Numbered from the stretch's first letter, positions 1 to 7,927 are shown. The stretch is 13,664 bases of DNA from Xanthomonas cassavae CFBP 4642 (GCF_000454545.1 NZ_CM002139.1:4707522-4721185), one strand, 5' to 3'. Numbers and translations are program-made. The notes: a model not told the origin generated them from the sequence alone.

Positions 1-41
1 CGCTTGCTGTTGTACTCCGCGTCGCCGAAGGTCAGTTGCAT
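1..41 (-). CDS. IS5-family transposase, N-terminal fragment (runs off the window)
   Basis: Only the first 13 complete codons are inside the window. They read MQLTFGDAEYNSK on the minus strand, and a second ATG two codons upstream (position 47) would add MT. This matches the start of IS5-group transposases: the E. coli IS5 enzyme begins MSHQLTFADSEFSSKR, with the same QLTF, D-E and SKR positions. These are DDE transposases that move the element by cut-and-paste. The start lies about 60 bp from the presumed element end, as in IS5. Whether the gene is intact cannot be judged from this window. The family call rests on a short but distinctive match. Confidence 0.72.
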   Translation of the reverse strand, partial: MQLTFGDAEYNSK

Positions 42-90
42 CGTCATCGTCCTGGTGCCTCTGTGCGATTGTCGCAGGATCAGGGGGAGT

Positions 91-104
91 TGTTCAGAGT
101 TTCC
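91..104. mobile_element. Probable left terminal inverted repeat of the IS5-family element
   Basis: Read outward, the non-coding leader of the transposase ends in TGTTCAGAGTTTCC, followed at 105-108 by CTAA. IS5-group elements duplicate a 4-bp YTAR target, and CTAA fits that rule, so the element edge is placed at 104 with CTAA as the target copy. The partner repeat and the second CTAA would lie left of the window, so the boundary is inferred and could be off by one or two bases. Confidence 0.45.
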
Positions 105-108
105 CTAA

Positions 109-596
109 CGGGCGTCGGGAAGTGGTGCAGTTGCCGTCGTCTCATGGGGGCTTCCCCGCAGCACGCGGTGTCGCCGGTGACACTGGCGCAGGCTGGCCTG
201 GGCAGGCCAACGCCGTCGCACATGATGCAGCCCCCTGACCGCAGCGCGCACAGCGTCTGGAGTCTCAGTGTCTGTCAAGAAGAGGTGAGACCTCCATACT
301 CGGCATGAGCCGCGCGGCACGGCACGCCCCCCGTTGCATCGCCTGCCAAGACACCGCGCAGCAGCAGCCCCCTGTCTCATGCAAGACACCACATGGTGCG
401 CAAAGCACCGGTCCCTCATGCCGCCTCCAAGAGGTTGTTTAAAAACGCCGTTCCACATCCGGAATACTTCATTTGTTAAATAACTGTAGTGTCAATGCCG
501 ACAAGTTTTAAAATTGCGCACTCCCGATCCCAAGCGATCACCGTGGACCTGCGTAACGCGTGACACCTCCGCGCCGCCAGCGTCCGGAGAACTGCC
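109..596. other. Gene-free stretch between the IS edge and the kinase gene
   Basis: About 490 bp with open frames that show no family features, no good ribosome site and poor codon use. It holds an imperfect stem (259-267 GGAGTCTCA against 286-295, one bulged base) without a T-run, and a repeated CAAGACACC (near 349 and 383). An AT-rich patch at 465-515 stands out from the GC-rich surroundings and is a likely promoter area for the downstream kinase. It is probably intergenic DNA or decayed sequence next to an insertion element. Confidence 0.5.
473..515 (+). promoter_or_regulatory. AT-rich probable promoter region of the kinase gene
   Basis: This patch (TTGTTAAATAACTG and later TTTTAAAATTG) is markedly AT-rich within a GC-rich background and lies 80-120 bp upstream of the kinase start. 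No single -35/-10 pair with 17-bp spacing matches well. The region is therefore called on composition and position only. Confidence 0.28.
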
Positions 597-1283
597 ATGC
601 ACCACCAGCCGCTGGACGTTTCCAGCCTGCACCTTGTGACACCCGTGCTGCTCAAACAGGGCACGCGGCTGCTCGAACCGGACGTCTACCGCACCCACCT
701 GGATGGGCAACTGGCGGTGGTCAAGGACTACACCCGTTATCGCCGTACCCTGCTGGCGCCGATCGCGCGGCTGATGGTGCGCCACGAAGCCGGCATGCTG
801 CGCCGGCTGCACGGGTGGCGGCATGCGCCCGCGTTGCTCGGCACCCTGGGCGGTTTGGCGTTGGGCATGGAGTTCATTCCCGGCGACACGCTCAGCGCCA
901 GCGCAGTGGTGGGCCAGGAGGTGTTCCAGCAGTTGCAGCAGGCGTTGCGCCGCCTGCACGGTTTCGGCATTACCCATAACGACCTGCATGGCACCAACGT
1001 GGTGGTCAGTGCCGGGGTGCCGGTTTTGATCGATTTCACCTCGGCGTGGCGGTTTCCGCGCTGGCTGCGGCGCGGCCTGCTGGCCCGGCAGCTGCAGCGC
1101 AGCGAGGTGGCCAATTTCCAGAAGATGCGCCGGCGCCTGGCCGGCATCGCTCCCACCGCCGACGAAGCCGCACGCAGCGCCGAACCGGGCTGGGTGCGCG
1201 GTATTCGCGGTGGGTGGAAGCGGCTGTATCGTTGTCTCAAGCGCGACGCACAGCCGGCGAACCAGGCGGATTTGCGCGACTGA
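597..1283 (+). CDS. WaaP/Kdo-kinase-like small phosphotransferase (LPS kinase family)
   Basis: A 228-residue protein with a reduced eukaryotic-type kinase fold. Visible motifs are a lysine in VVKDY (K43), a glutamate in RHEAGML (E64), a hinge-like MEFIPGD (91-97), the catalytic loop HNDLHGTN (127-134, base D129, metal ligand N134) and a metal-binding DF (D146-F147). No glycine-rich loop is obvious. HxDLHxxN is typical of lipopolysaccharide kinases (WaaP, KdkA), which phosphorylate heptose or Kdo in the LPS inner core on the cytoplasmic side of the membrane. The basic, arginine-rich C-terminal third (150-216) fits contact with acidic LPS or membrane. The start is supported by CCGGAG seven bases upstream of the ATG. 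It stands alone, with no LPS genes next to it, so the substrate is uncertain; a RIO- or APH-like kinase with another target remains possible. Confidence 0.72.
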   Translation: MHHQPLDVSSLHLVTPVLLKQGTRLLEPDVYRTHLDGQLAVVKDYTRYRRTLLAPIARLMVRHEAGMLRRLHGWRHAPALLGTLGGLALGMEFIPGDTLSASAVVGQEVFQQLQQALRRLHGFGITHNDLHGTNVVVSAGVPVLIDFTSAWRFPRWLRRGLLARQLQRSEVANFQKMRRRLAGIAPTADEAARSAEPGWVRGIRGGWKRLYRCLKRDAQPANQADLRD

Positions 1284-1459
1284 TCTCCACGATGCATGCA
1301 AGACGCGCCGGCGTGGCCAGGCGATCTTTCATAGGACGTGGTAATGCCCGGCAGGCACCGTGCCCAGGAGTGATGAAACAGCATGCAATGCTGCGCCAGG
1401 CCGGGTGCATGGCATCGGCAGCGGCGTGCGGGCATCTCGGGCGGGATGCATCACCGTCA

Positions 1460-1487
1460 CCGGTGCCTGCCAGAGAGCAGGCACCGG
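1460..1487. terminator. Perfect 11-bp hairpin between convergent genes
   Basis: CCGGTGCCTGC pairs perfectly with GCAGGCACCGG around a 6-base loop. It lies between the convergent kinase and hexosaminidase genes, about 24 bp past the hexosaminidase stop, and so is placed to end transcription from either side. There is no T-run on either strand, so it may instead stabilise mRNA ends or be a REP-like element. A partial copy, CGGCAGGCACCG, lies at 1349-1360. Confidence 0.5.
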
Positions 1488-1510
1488 CATTCCATCAACG
1501 CAGCATGCCG

Positions 1511-3466
1511 CTACGGCGTCGCCGCTGGCGCGCGATAGGCGATCAGGTGCGGCGCTTCGGCCACGAACCGATCCAGCACACCGTCGGCGATCCTGACCGG
1601 CCCGCCGAAACGCGTGGCGCCGGGAATCGATGGGATCGCTGCGGCCCTGGCAGCGACTGCCGCGGCATCGGCAAACAATGCCGGCGCCTCGGTGCTGCCA
1701 CGGTTGGCGGCCTCCAGGCCGGCCGCGGTCTGCCGCAGCGCGCGGCCCCAGCCCTCCATCGCCTCCAGCCATGGGCGCGCTTGTTCGGCAAAGCCCTTGT
1801 CGGCCACACCGTCGCGGATGAGTTGCGGGGCGGCGGCGATGTCATCGGCGGTGCGCGCCAACGTCGCAATCGCCTGATTGCGCGCCGTGGCATCGCCCAG
1901 CGCGATCGCTTCGCGCACCTGGTCGAGCACGGCCTTCAGGCGCGGCGCCTGTTCCTGCCACGGCTGGCTACCGAAGGTGGGCGCCAGATGCTGGGTATCG
2001 AAGAAGGTCAGCAATGCGGCAGTGACACGCGCGTCGTCGCCGGCCAGATCGCGCGCCGCCGCGTGCCAGGTGCGCTGCGCGTCATAGCCCTTATCGTTCC
2101 AGGCGAACGCAGTCAGCCCCATTACCGCCACGCGGCTGGGCACTTCCTGGTTCATCGGGTTGGACACGATGCCGGACAACTCGGCCGACAGGCCCGCTTC
2201 GCGCCGCGCATACGGTGCCATCAGCAGGCGCCCGGCCGAGGTTTCGAAATCGTTGACCGGGTAGTTGTCCCACAACAGCGTCTTGCGGCCGAACGCCTTG
2301 GTGGCGGCGCGTGCATCGGGGATGGAAATGGCCGGCGGCACCACGTCGGTGCCGGTCCACTGCACCACGATCTTCGGGTCCAGGTGCTTGCGCAGCGCTT
2401 CCTTGTACGGGCTCTCCTTGGCATCGAAATATTCGGTCGGCACCATGATCAGTTCCGAGGAAGCGTCGTGGCGGGCGACCAGGTCGGCCTGCACCAGATT
2501 GAGCAGATGCGACTGCGCAATGCCTGCCGCCTGCGCGCCGGACGCACCGAAGGTGGTCTTGTCGCGCTCGCAGTTCCACGTGGTGTATTCGATGTCGTCC
2601 AGCGCCACGTAGAAGCTGCGCACGCCCAGCGCGCGGAACGCATCGAACTTGCGCAGCAACGCCTTGGCATCGGCCGGGTCGGAGAAACACACCGTGGGGC
2701 CGGGCGAGATCGCATAGACGAAATCGACATGATTGCGTTTGGCGGTGGCGGCCAGCTGGCCCAGCGCCTTCAAGGTCGCCTTCGGATACGGCTCGCGCCA
2801 GCGGTCGCGCGCGTACGGGTCGTCCTTGGGGCTGTAGATGAAGGTGTTGGCCTTGGTGCGGGCGAGGAAGTCGATGTGCTTGCTGCGGTCGCTCATCGAC
2901 CACGGCGCGCCATAGAAGCCTTCGATCGTGCCGCGGATCGGCATGGCCGGGTAATCCTGGATCGTCAGCGTCGGGATCGCCGGCCGCTCGACCAGCTGGC
3001 GCAGCGTCTGCGCGGCATGGAACAGGCCATCGTCGTCGTGACCGGCCAGCGTGATCAGGCCACTGCCCAGCGCCACGCTGGTCAGCGTATAGCCTTCGGT
3101 GTGGGTGTCCTGCGTGGCCTTGCTGCGCGCCAACGCATCGCGTACCACCGCCGCCGCGCCAGTGCCGACCACCACGTGCGGGCGGTCGAAGGTTGCCGGC
3201 AGGCGCGCCGCAGTGGCGATCTTGCCAACACCGGCCGCGCCAAGTACGCGGCGCACCAGCGCAACGGCGGCTGGGTCGGCGCCCGGCGCCACCACCAGCA
3301 CCACCGCATCCCCCAACGTGATCGTCTGACCATCCAGGCTGATCGATACCGGGGTCGGGAAGATGGCCGGCTGGGTAACCGGCGCGGCTACTGCCGGCAG
3401 TGCCAGGCCCAGCGCCATCACCACCGGAAGCAGGCGCATGCCCGTCTGCCTGTTGCCTCGCTGCAT
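1511..3466 (-). CDS. Secreted GH84-type beta-N-acetylglucosaminidase
   Basis: A 651-residue enzyme. The start at 3466 was chosen because GGAG lies six bases upstream and the operator and promoter lie outside the coding region; the frame stays open upstream but that part looks non-coding. Residues 1-27 form a signal peptide (basic start, hydrophobic VVMALGLAL, cleavage near AVA|AP). An N-terminal GH20b/GH84-type domain follows (about 35-165). The catalytic barrel begins with the family hallmark RGTIEGFYG (178-186), has the catalytic aspartate pair DD at 290-291 in YVALDDIEY, WTG at 370-372, and DNYPVND (400-406), whose N401 and D406 match the sugar-binding Asn/Asp of GH84. The last ~150 residues are helical. 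GH84 enzymes cleave terminal beta-GlcNAc by substrate-assisted catalysis. The export signal suggests release of GlcNAc from glycans in the periplasm or outside the cell. Alternative start: 3439. Confidence 0.9.
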   Translation of the reverse strand: MQRGNRQTGMRLLPVVMALGLALPAVAAPVTQPAIFPTPVSISLDGQTITLGDAVVLVVAPGADPAAVALVRRVLGAAGVGKIATAARLPATFDRPHVVVGTGAAAVVRDALARSKATQDTHTEGYTLTSVALGSGLITLAGHDDDGLFHAAQTLRQLVERPAIPTLTIQDYPAMPIRGTIEGFYGAPWSMSDRSKHIDFLARTKANTFIYSPKDDPYARDRWREPYPKATLKALGQLAATAKRNHVDFVYAISPGPTVCFSDPADAKALLRKFDAFRALGVRSFYVALDDIEYTTWNCERDKTTFGASGAQAAGIAQSHLLNLVQADLVARHDASSELIMVPTEYFDAKESPYKEALRKHLDPKIVVQWTGTDVVPPAISIPDARAATKAFGRKTLLWDNYPVNDFETSAGRLLMAPYARREAGLSAELSGIVSNPMNQEVPSRVAVMGLTAFAWNDKGYDAQRTWHAAARDLAGDDARVTAALLTFFDTQHLAPTFGSQPWQEQAPRLKAVLDQVREAIALGDATARNQAIATLARTADDIAAAPQLIRDGVADKGFAEQARPWLEAMEGWGRALRQTAAGLEAANRGSTEAPALFADAAAVAARAAAIPSIPGATRFGGPVRIADGVLDRFVAEAPHLIAYRAPAATP

Positions 3467-3475
3467 GTCGAACTC

Positions 3476-3494
3476 CGGTATTGGAATGGTATTA
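3476..3494 (-). promoter_or_regulatory. Operator-like box A at the GH84 transcription start
   Basis: The plus strand reads CGGTATTGGAATGGTATTA, with two direct GGTATT half-sites 11 bp apart. A near-identical box lies 113 bp upstream. Its position over the inferred start of transcription and just before the ribosome site is classical for a repressor. In Xanthomonas the GlcNAc regulon is controlled by the GntR-type NagQ and LacI-type NagR repressors; one of these, NagQ more likely, is the candidate ligand. That assignment is inference. Confidence 0.5.
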
Positions 3495-3500
3495 ACTCCT

Positions 3501-3529
3501 AGAGTAGGCAAGTCATGCCGCGGCGACAA
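3501..3529 (-). promoter_or_regulatory. Sigma70-type promoter of the GH84 gene
   Basis: On the minus strand TTGTCG (3529-3524) is followed after exactly 17 bp by TACTCT (3506-3501). This places transcription start near 3494, about 28 bases before the chosen ATG and at the edge of the operator box at 3476-3494. Confidence 0.5.
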
Positions 3530-3588
3530 GTTCAGAAGCGAGAACGGAGGTTGAGCCCGTTTCATGAGTCAGTAAAACTGGGGACTTT

Positions 3589-3607
3589 CGGTATTGAAAT
3601 GGTATGA
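3589..3607 (-). promoter_or_regulatory. Operator-like box B, upstream copy
   Basis: The plus strand reads CGGTATTGAAATGGTATGA, differing from box A at two of 19 positions. It lies 113 bp from box A, upstream of the GH84 promoter. It could act as an auxiliary operator with looping, or serve a lost divergent gene: AAGGAG followed by ATG lies just downstream on the plus strand (3609-3627), but that frame closes after about 51 codons. Confidence 0.45.
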
Positions 3608-4492
3608 GAAGGAGTACGATCTCTATGCATCGCCAGCCACCGAACGTGGGGAGGGGCGCGTATCGCCGGCCTCCCAACAGGCGAAGCGCTCCAGCAAACG
3701 CGCAATGCGCGACGCGACGCCATGCTGGCTCAACGGGATCAGTACCCCGGCCCAGCGGCATTGAGGCATTGAGGCATTGAGGCATTGAGGCATTGAGGCA
3801 TTGGGGCATTGGGGCAGTGCGGGCAGTGCGGGCAGTGCGGGCAGTGCGGCAGCGACTTTCCCAGGTGCCTTTGCCATGAGCGGCGACAGAAATTGGCGTC
3901 CTCGCACACACTGAAAGCAGCAGCGTGCTGCTCGCATGCCACAGGGTCACCGCCGATATGTCCTGGGCCGGCGGGCGCATCGGCAACCATCAGAGCGTGA
4001 CCAGCACGGCTCCGCTAGGGCAGCGCCTCGTTAAGCGCAGCATGCCAATGGCAGACACGGCGCCGTTCGCCAGATCTGCGGCGTGCGGTACAGCGCGCAC
4101 GCTGTCTTGCCGCAACCAGCACGGTGCACCAAGGAGTTCATGGCCCAGGCATCCGATGCAGCCGGGTAAAGTCACCTTCGCTGCATGCTGGAAGCGCGAC
4201 GTGGCCGGCAAGCCGCACATCCTGCTGGCACTCCCGATCAGCGCCGCAGAACGTTCTGGCCCTCAGATCCACGGCCGCGTCGGCGTCACCGAACGTGGCG
4301 CTCCGTACGCATCTGGCGATGCGCACCGCATGCGGCGTGACACAGGCCGAAGGACAACAAACCCGCGCGACAGCCCCGCTGCGCTCAGTCGACCAGCCAT
4401 GCACGGCACGCGCCACGTTGCACACACAGGCGCGCATGAGACAACGGCACACTGCATCGCACCGAGTTGACGCCAACCGCGCGTTACCAACC
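3608..4492. other. 885-bp stretch without a supported gene
   Basis: It lies between the 5' end of the GH84 gene and the 3' end of the PII gene. Open frames exist on both strands but have no recognisable domains and biased compositions typical of shadow frames. The only clear structure is the tandem repeat at 3757-3848. Downstream of a PII gene one often finds the ammonium channel gene amtB; no trace of it is visible here. Confidence 0.55.
3757..3848. repeat. Tandem repeat with unit change from 8 to 9 bp
   Basis: Three blocks run without a gap: five copies of GGCATTGA (3757-3796), two of GGCATTGG (3797-3812) and four of GGCAGTGCG (3813-3848). All units share the GGCA core. The copies within a block are identical, which suggests recent slipped-strand expansion. 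This is a candidate variable-number locus. It is not inside a supported gene; both unit sizes break any single reading frame. Confidence 0.9.
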
Positions 4493-4906
<414 letters not shown>

Positions 4907-5018
4907 TCACCCCGGACGACAGTCGAATGGGACTATCCTTACCGCCTGCCGACTGCCTTGCCGATGTCCCGCGTGTGGCGGCCTGCACTAGGCTTCCTAC
5001 GAACCTGCGGAGACCACC

Positions 5019-5303
5019 ATGATCGATTTCAATCAGCTCGACGACCTCGCCCGCCGCCTCAGCGACCTAGTGCCGCCGGGCCTGCGCCAATCACGCGAAG
5101 AGCTGCAGAGCACCTTCAAGGGCGCCTTGCAGGCCGGCCTGGGCAAGCTGGACCTGGTCACCCGCGAGGAGTTCGACGTGCAGCGCGCCGTGCTGCTGCG
5201 CACGCGCGAAAAACTCGACGCGCTTGAGCAGGCGGTGGCCGCCCTGGAAGCACGCGCAACCGGCACGCCGCCCAGTGCGGCGCCCGGTTCCGACACTCCC
5301 TGA
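5019..5303 (+). CDS. ubiK: Ubiquinone biosynthesis accessory factor UbiK (YqiC/BMFP family)
   Basis: A 94-residue protein starting MIDFNQLDDLARRLSDLVPPG, typical of the membrane fusogenic (BMFP) family. An amphipathic first half (1-45) contains REELQSTFKGALQAGLGKLDLVTREEFDVQR. A coiled coil follows (about 50-78, LRTREKLDALEQAVAALEAR) and the tail is rich in Pro and Ala. UbiK forms trimers and, with UbiJ, assists the soluble ubiquinone-biosynthesis complex. The ATG at 5019 has GGAG eight bases upstream. comM starts 15 bases after its stop, so the two are probably co-transcribed. The gene is divergent from the PII gene across a 187-bp gap. Confidence 0.88.
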   Translation: MIDFNQLDDLARRLSDLVPPGLRQSREELQSTFKGALQAGLGKLDLVTREEFDVQRAVLLRTREKLDALEQAVAALEARATGTPPSAAPGSDTP

Positions 5304-5318
5304 CCCGAGCCTTCCACC

Positions 5319-6828
5319 ATGAGTCTGGCGCTGGTGCACAGCCGTGCCCGCGTGGGGGTGCACGCGCCTGAGGTTCGGGTGGAGGTGCATCTGTCCGGCG
5401 GTCTTCCCTCCACCCAGATCGTGGGGCTGCCCGAAGCAGCGGTGCGCGAGTCGCGCGAGCGCGTACGTGCCGCATTGCTCTGCGCGCAGTTCGAATTTCC
5501 GGCCCGGCGCATCACCATCAATCTGGCGCCTGCGGATCTGCCCAAGGAGGGCGGCCGCTTCGACCTGCCGATCGCGCTTGGCATTCTGGCCGCCAGCGGG
5601 CAGATCGACCGGCAGGCACTGGCCGACTATGAGTTTCTCGGCGAGCTGGCGCTGACCGGCGAGCTGCGTGGCGTCGACGGCGTGCTGCCGGCGGCCCTGG
5701 CCGCCGCACAGGCGGGGCGACGGCTGATCGTGCCGCTGGCCAATGGCGCCGAGGCAGCCATCGCCGGGCATGTCCAGGCCTTCACTGCGCGGACCCTGCT
5801 GGAGGTCTGCGCCGCCCTCAACGGCACCCGGCCGGCGCCTGCTGCGGAACTGGCGGTCACCGCGCTCGGCGCACGTGCGCTACCGGATATGGCCGATGTG
5901 CGCGGGCAACCGCATGCGCGCCGCGCGCTGGAGATCGCCGCCGCCGGCGGGCACCACCTGCTGCTGGTCGGCAGCCCCGGATGCGGAAAGACCTTGCTGG
6001 CCTCGCGCCTGCCCGGCCTGCTGCCGGACGCCAGCGAAGCCGAAGCACTGGAGACGGCTGCCATCACCTCGGTCAGCGGCCGTGGGCTGGATCTGGCCCG
6101 CTGGCGCCAGCGGCCCTACCGGTCCCCGCACCACACCGCCAGTGCGGTTGCCCTGGTCGGCGGCGGCCCGCATCCGCGCCCTGGCGAGATTTCACTGGCG
6201 CACAACGGCGTGCTGTTCCTGGACGAACTGCCAGAGTGGCAACGGCAGACGCTGGAAGTGCTGCGCGAACCGCTGGAATCGGGCCTGGTCACCATCTCGC
6301 GTGCGGCGCGCAGCGTGGATTTTCCGGCACGCTTCCAGTTGGTCGCCGCCATGAATCCCTGCCCGTGCGGCTGGGCGGGCGATGGCAGCGGGCGGTGCCG
6401 CTGCAGCAGCGACAGTATCCGCCACTACCGCAGCCGTATCTCCGGGCCGCTGCTGGATCCATGTGGAAGTCCCGCGGCTGCCGGCGCAGGCGCTGCGCAG
6501 CGGCAACCCGGGCGAGGACAGCGCCAGCGTGCGCGCCCGCGTGGTTGCCGCGCGGCAGCGGCAGCTTGCGCGTGGTGCCCTGCCCAATGCACAGCTCGAC
6601 CAGCCCGATACCGACCGCCACTGCCGGCTGCAAGACGACGACCAACTGCTGCTGGAGCGTGCGATCGAGCAGTTGCAGCTATCCGCACGTTCGATGCACC
6701 GCATCCTGAGGGTGGCGCGCACCATCGCCGACCTGGATGCCAGTGCGGCGATCGCCACCGGTCATCTCACCGAAGCAATCGGCTACCGCAAACTGGATCG
6801 CGCACTCGGCACCGCGAGCGCGGCGTAG
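5319..6828 (+). pseudogene. comM: comM (YifB), Mg-chelatase-like AAA+ ATPase, broken by an 11-nt deletion
   Basis: ComM is a hexameric AAA+ helicase that promotes branch migration when transforming DNA is integrated. Residues 1-380 read normally: a Lon-like N-terminal domain ([20 protein letters not shown] at 26-45), Walker A GSPGCGKT (218-225), Walker B VLFLDE (298-303) and MNPCPCG (345-351). At 6456-6462 the family sequence GPLLD-RIDL-HVEVP is reduced: GAT (D380) is followed by one C (6459) and then CAT (H) in the +1 frame, so 11 of the 12 nucleotides for RIDL are missing. The correct C-terminal part (HVEVPRLP to TASAA) continues from 6460 to a TAG at 6826-6828. The shifted frame instead runs to 6839 and makes a 506-residue product, the same length as the restored protein, so length does not reveal the break. 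A sequencing or assembly error is possible. Confidence 0.9.
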
Positions 6829-7325
6829 CGCGGCGGTGATTGCGCCGCCGGCTGCCAGGGTGGCCGCCGCGCCCGGAGCACTGCACTGCCACGGCTATTT
6901 CGAACATGGGCTCGTAGTGCGGGCAGTGCGTCGATCATGGCGGCAGCCTCAGCCCCCACTGCAACGTGCCGTGGTCTTGTCCATAAACAAACCCACGCGA
7001 CCGGATTGGCCAGATGGCTGACGCGCTCGAACGTGCCACCCGCCTCCGCAACCTGGCGCCGGCCTGCGCGGGTCGCGATGCATTGCCGCGCGCCTGCAAG
7101 GACACAGTGCGCGTTTGCCGCAACGCAGGCTTGCGTCGCAAGGGACAACGGCCTGCCCATCCGCCTCCGATGTGCGCACCCGCCCCAGCACCCCAAACCT
7201 CGCGCGCTGCGGTGTGCCGTGCGGTTCAGTCCACCTCGCACCGCACCGCCAAGGGCCATGCCGCAACATCCATTTCATGGCGCTGCACGTACAACGTCAG
7301 CCTCACCTTTCGCACCGAGGCTGTC
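6829..7325. other. Gene-free stretch between comM and the lipocalin gene
   Basis: About 500 bp of GC-rich DNA with only shadow-type open frames. The lipocalin frame is open back to 7014, but the upstream part (MADALERATRLRNLAP...) has no lipocalin similarity, no signal peptide and no lipobox. I see no strong hairpin, tRNA or promoter. Confidence 0.5.
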
Positions 7326-7835
7326 ATGAACCGACTTCCCGAGTTATCCACCGTCGCGTCGCTGGATCTGAACCGCTATCTGGGTACCTGGTACGAGATC
7401 GCCCGGCTGCCGATCCGTTTCGAGGATGCGGACTGTACCGACGTGTCGGCGCATTACGCGCTGCAAGACGACGGCACAGTGCGCGTGCAGAACCGCTGCC
7501 TGACCGTGGAAGGTGAGCTGGAGGAGGCCGTCGGCCAAGCCCGCCCTATCGACGACACCCATGGCCGTCTGGAAGTGACCTTCCTGCCCGAAGGGCTGCG
7601 TTGGATTCCCTTCACCAAGGGCGACTACTGGGTGATGCGCATCGATGCCGACTACACCGCGGCCCTGGTCGGCAGCCCCGACCGCAAGTATCTGTGGTTA
7701 CTGGCGCGGTTGCCGCAGCTGGACGAAAACATCGCCCAGGCGTACCTGGCGCATGCACGCGAACAGGGCTTCGACCTGGCACCGTTGATCCACACCCCGC
7801 ATACCGGGCGGCTGACCGAGCAGCCGCTGCCTTGA
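7326..7835 (+). CDS. blc: Lipocalin of the Blc family, without signal peptide
   Basis: A 169-residue protein. It carries the first lipocalin motif GTWYEIARLP (20-29) and the later Blc signature in which an Asp-Tyr, LVGSPDRKYLWLLAR (114-128) and a C-terminal EQGFD (146-150) follow each other as in E. coli Blc. Bacterial lipocalins bind fatty acids or lysophospholipids in an eight-stranded barrel and are usually outer-membrane lipoproteins. Here the protein starts MNRLPELS directly before the barrel, with GAGG five bases upstream of the ATG. The open frame further upstream holds no lipobox, so it looks cytoplasmic. Cys37 and Cys58 are not in the usual lipoprotein position. It stands as a single gene; two hairpins follow the stop. 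Confidence 0.88.
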   Translation: MNRLPELSTVASLDLNRYLGTWYEIARLPIRFEDADCTDVSAHYALQDDGTVRVQNRCLTVEGELEEAVGQARPIDDTHGRLEVTFLPEGLRWIPFTKGDYWVMRIDADYTAALVGSPDRKYLWLLARLPQLDENIAQAYLAHAREQGFDLAPLIHTPHTGRLTEQPLP

Positions 7836-7857
7836 ATCCACGGTGGTGAGACAGCCC

Positions 7858-7878
7858 GGCAGGGGCGCCAGCCCTGCC
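7858..7878 (+). terminator. Hairpin after the lipocalin gene
   Basis: GGCAGGG pairs with CCCTGCC around a 7-base loop, 22 bases past the lipocalin stop. No T-run follows, so termination efficiency is uncertain. Confidence 0.4.
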
Positions 7879-7899
7879 AGCCATCGATCAGCACACTGA

Positions 7900-7927
7900 C
7901 AGGCCCTGCACCGCTGCACCGGGCCTG
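7900..7927. terminator. Second hairpin between lipocalin and small-ORF genes
   Basis: CAGGCCC pairs with GGGCCTG across a 14-base loop. It lies between two convergent genes, 46 bp from the stop of the minus-strand small gene, and may serve that gene. It lacks a T-run. Confidence 0.3.

Noticed and set aside
1046..3502. An 818-codon open frame on the plus strand, antisense to the GH84 gene
   Set aside because: It is the mirror of a high-GC gene: rich in Arg, Gly, Ala, His and Gln, no domain, and starts inside the kinase gene. The minus-strand protein has clear GH84 motifs.
3757..3848. CRISPR array or origin iterons
   Set aside because: The units are contiguous 8-9-mers without spacers, and no cas genes, dnaA boxes or replication gene are nearby.
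3925..4470. A 181-codon plus-strand frame in the large gap
   Set aside because: No ribosome site, no recognisable domain, and amino-acid composition typical of non-coding GC-rich DNA.
6917..6930. GTGCGGGCAGTGCG resembling the tandem-repeat unit at 3813-3848
   Set aside because: A single partial unit in GC-rich DNA; likely chance.
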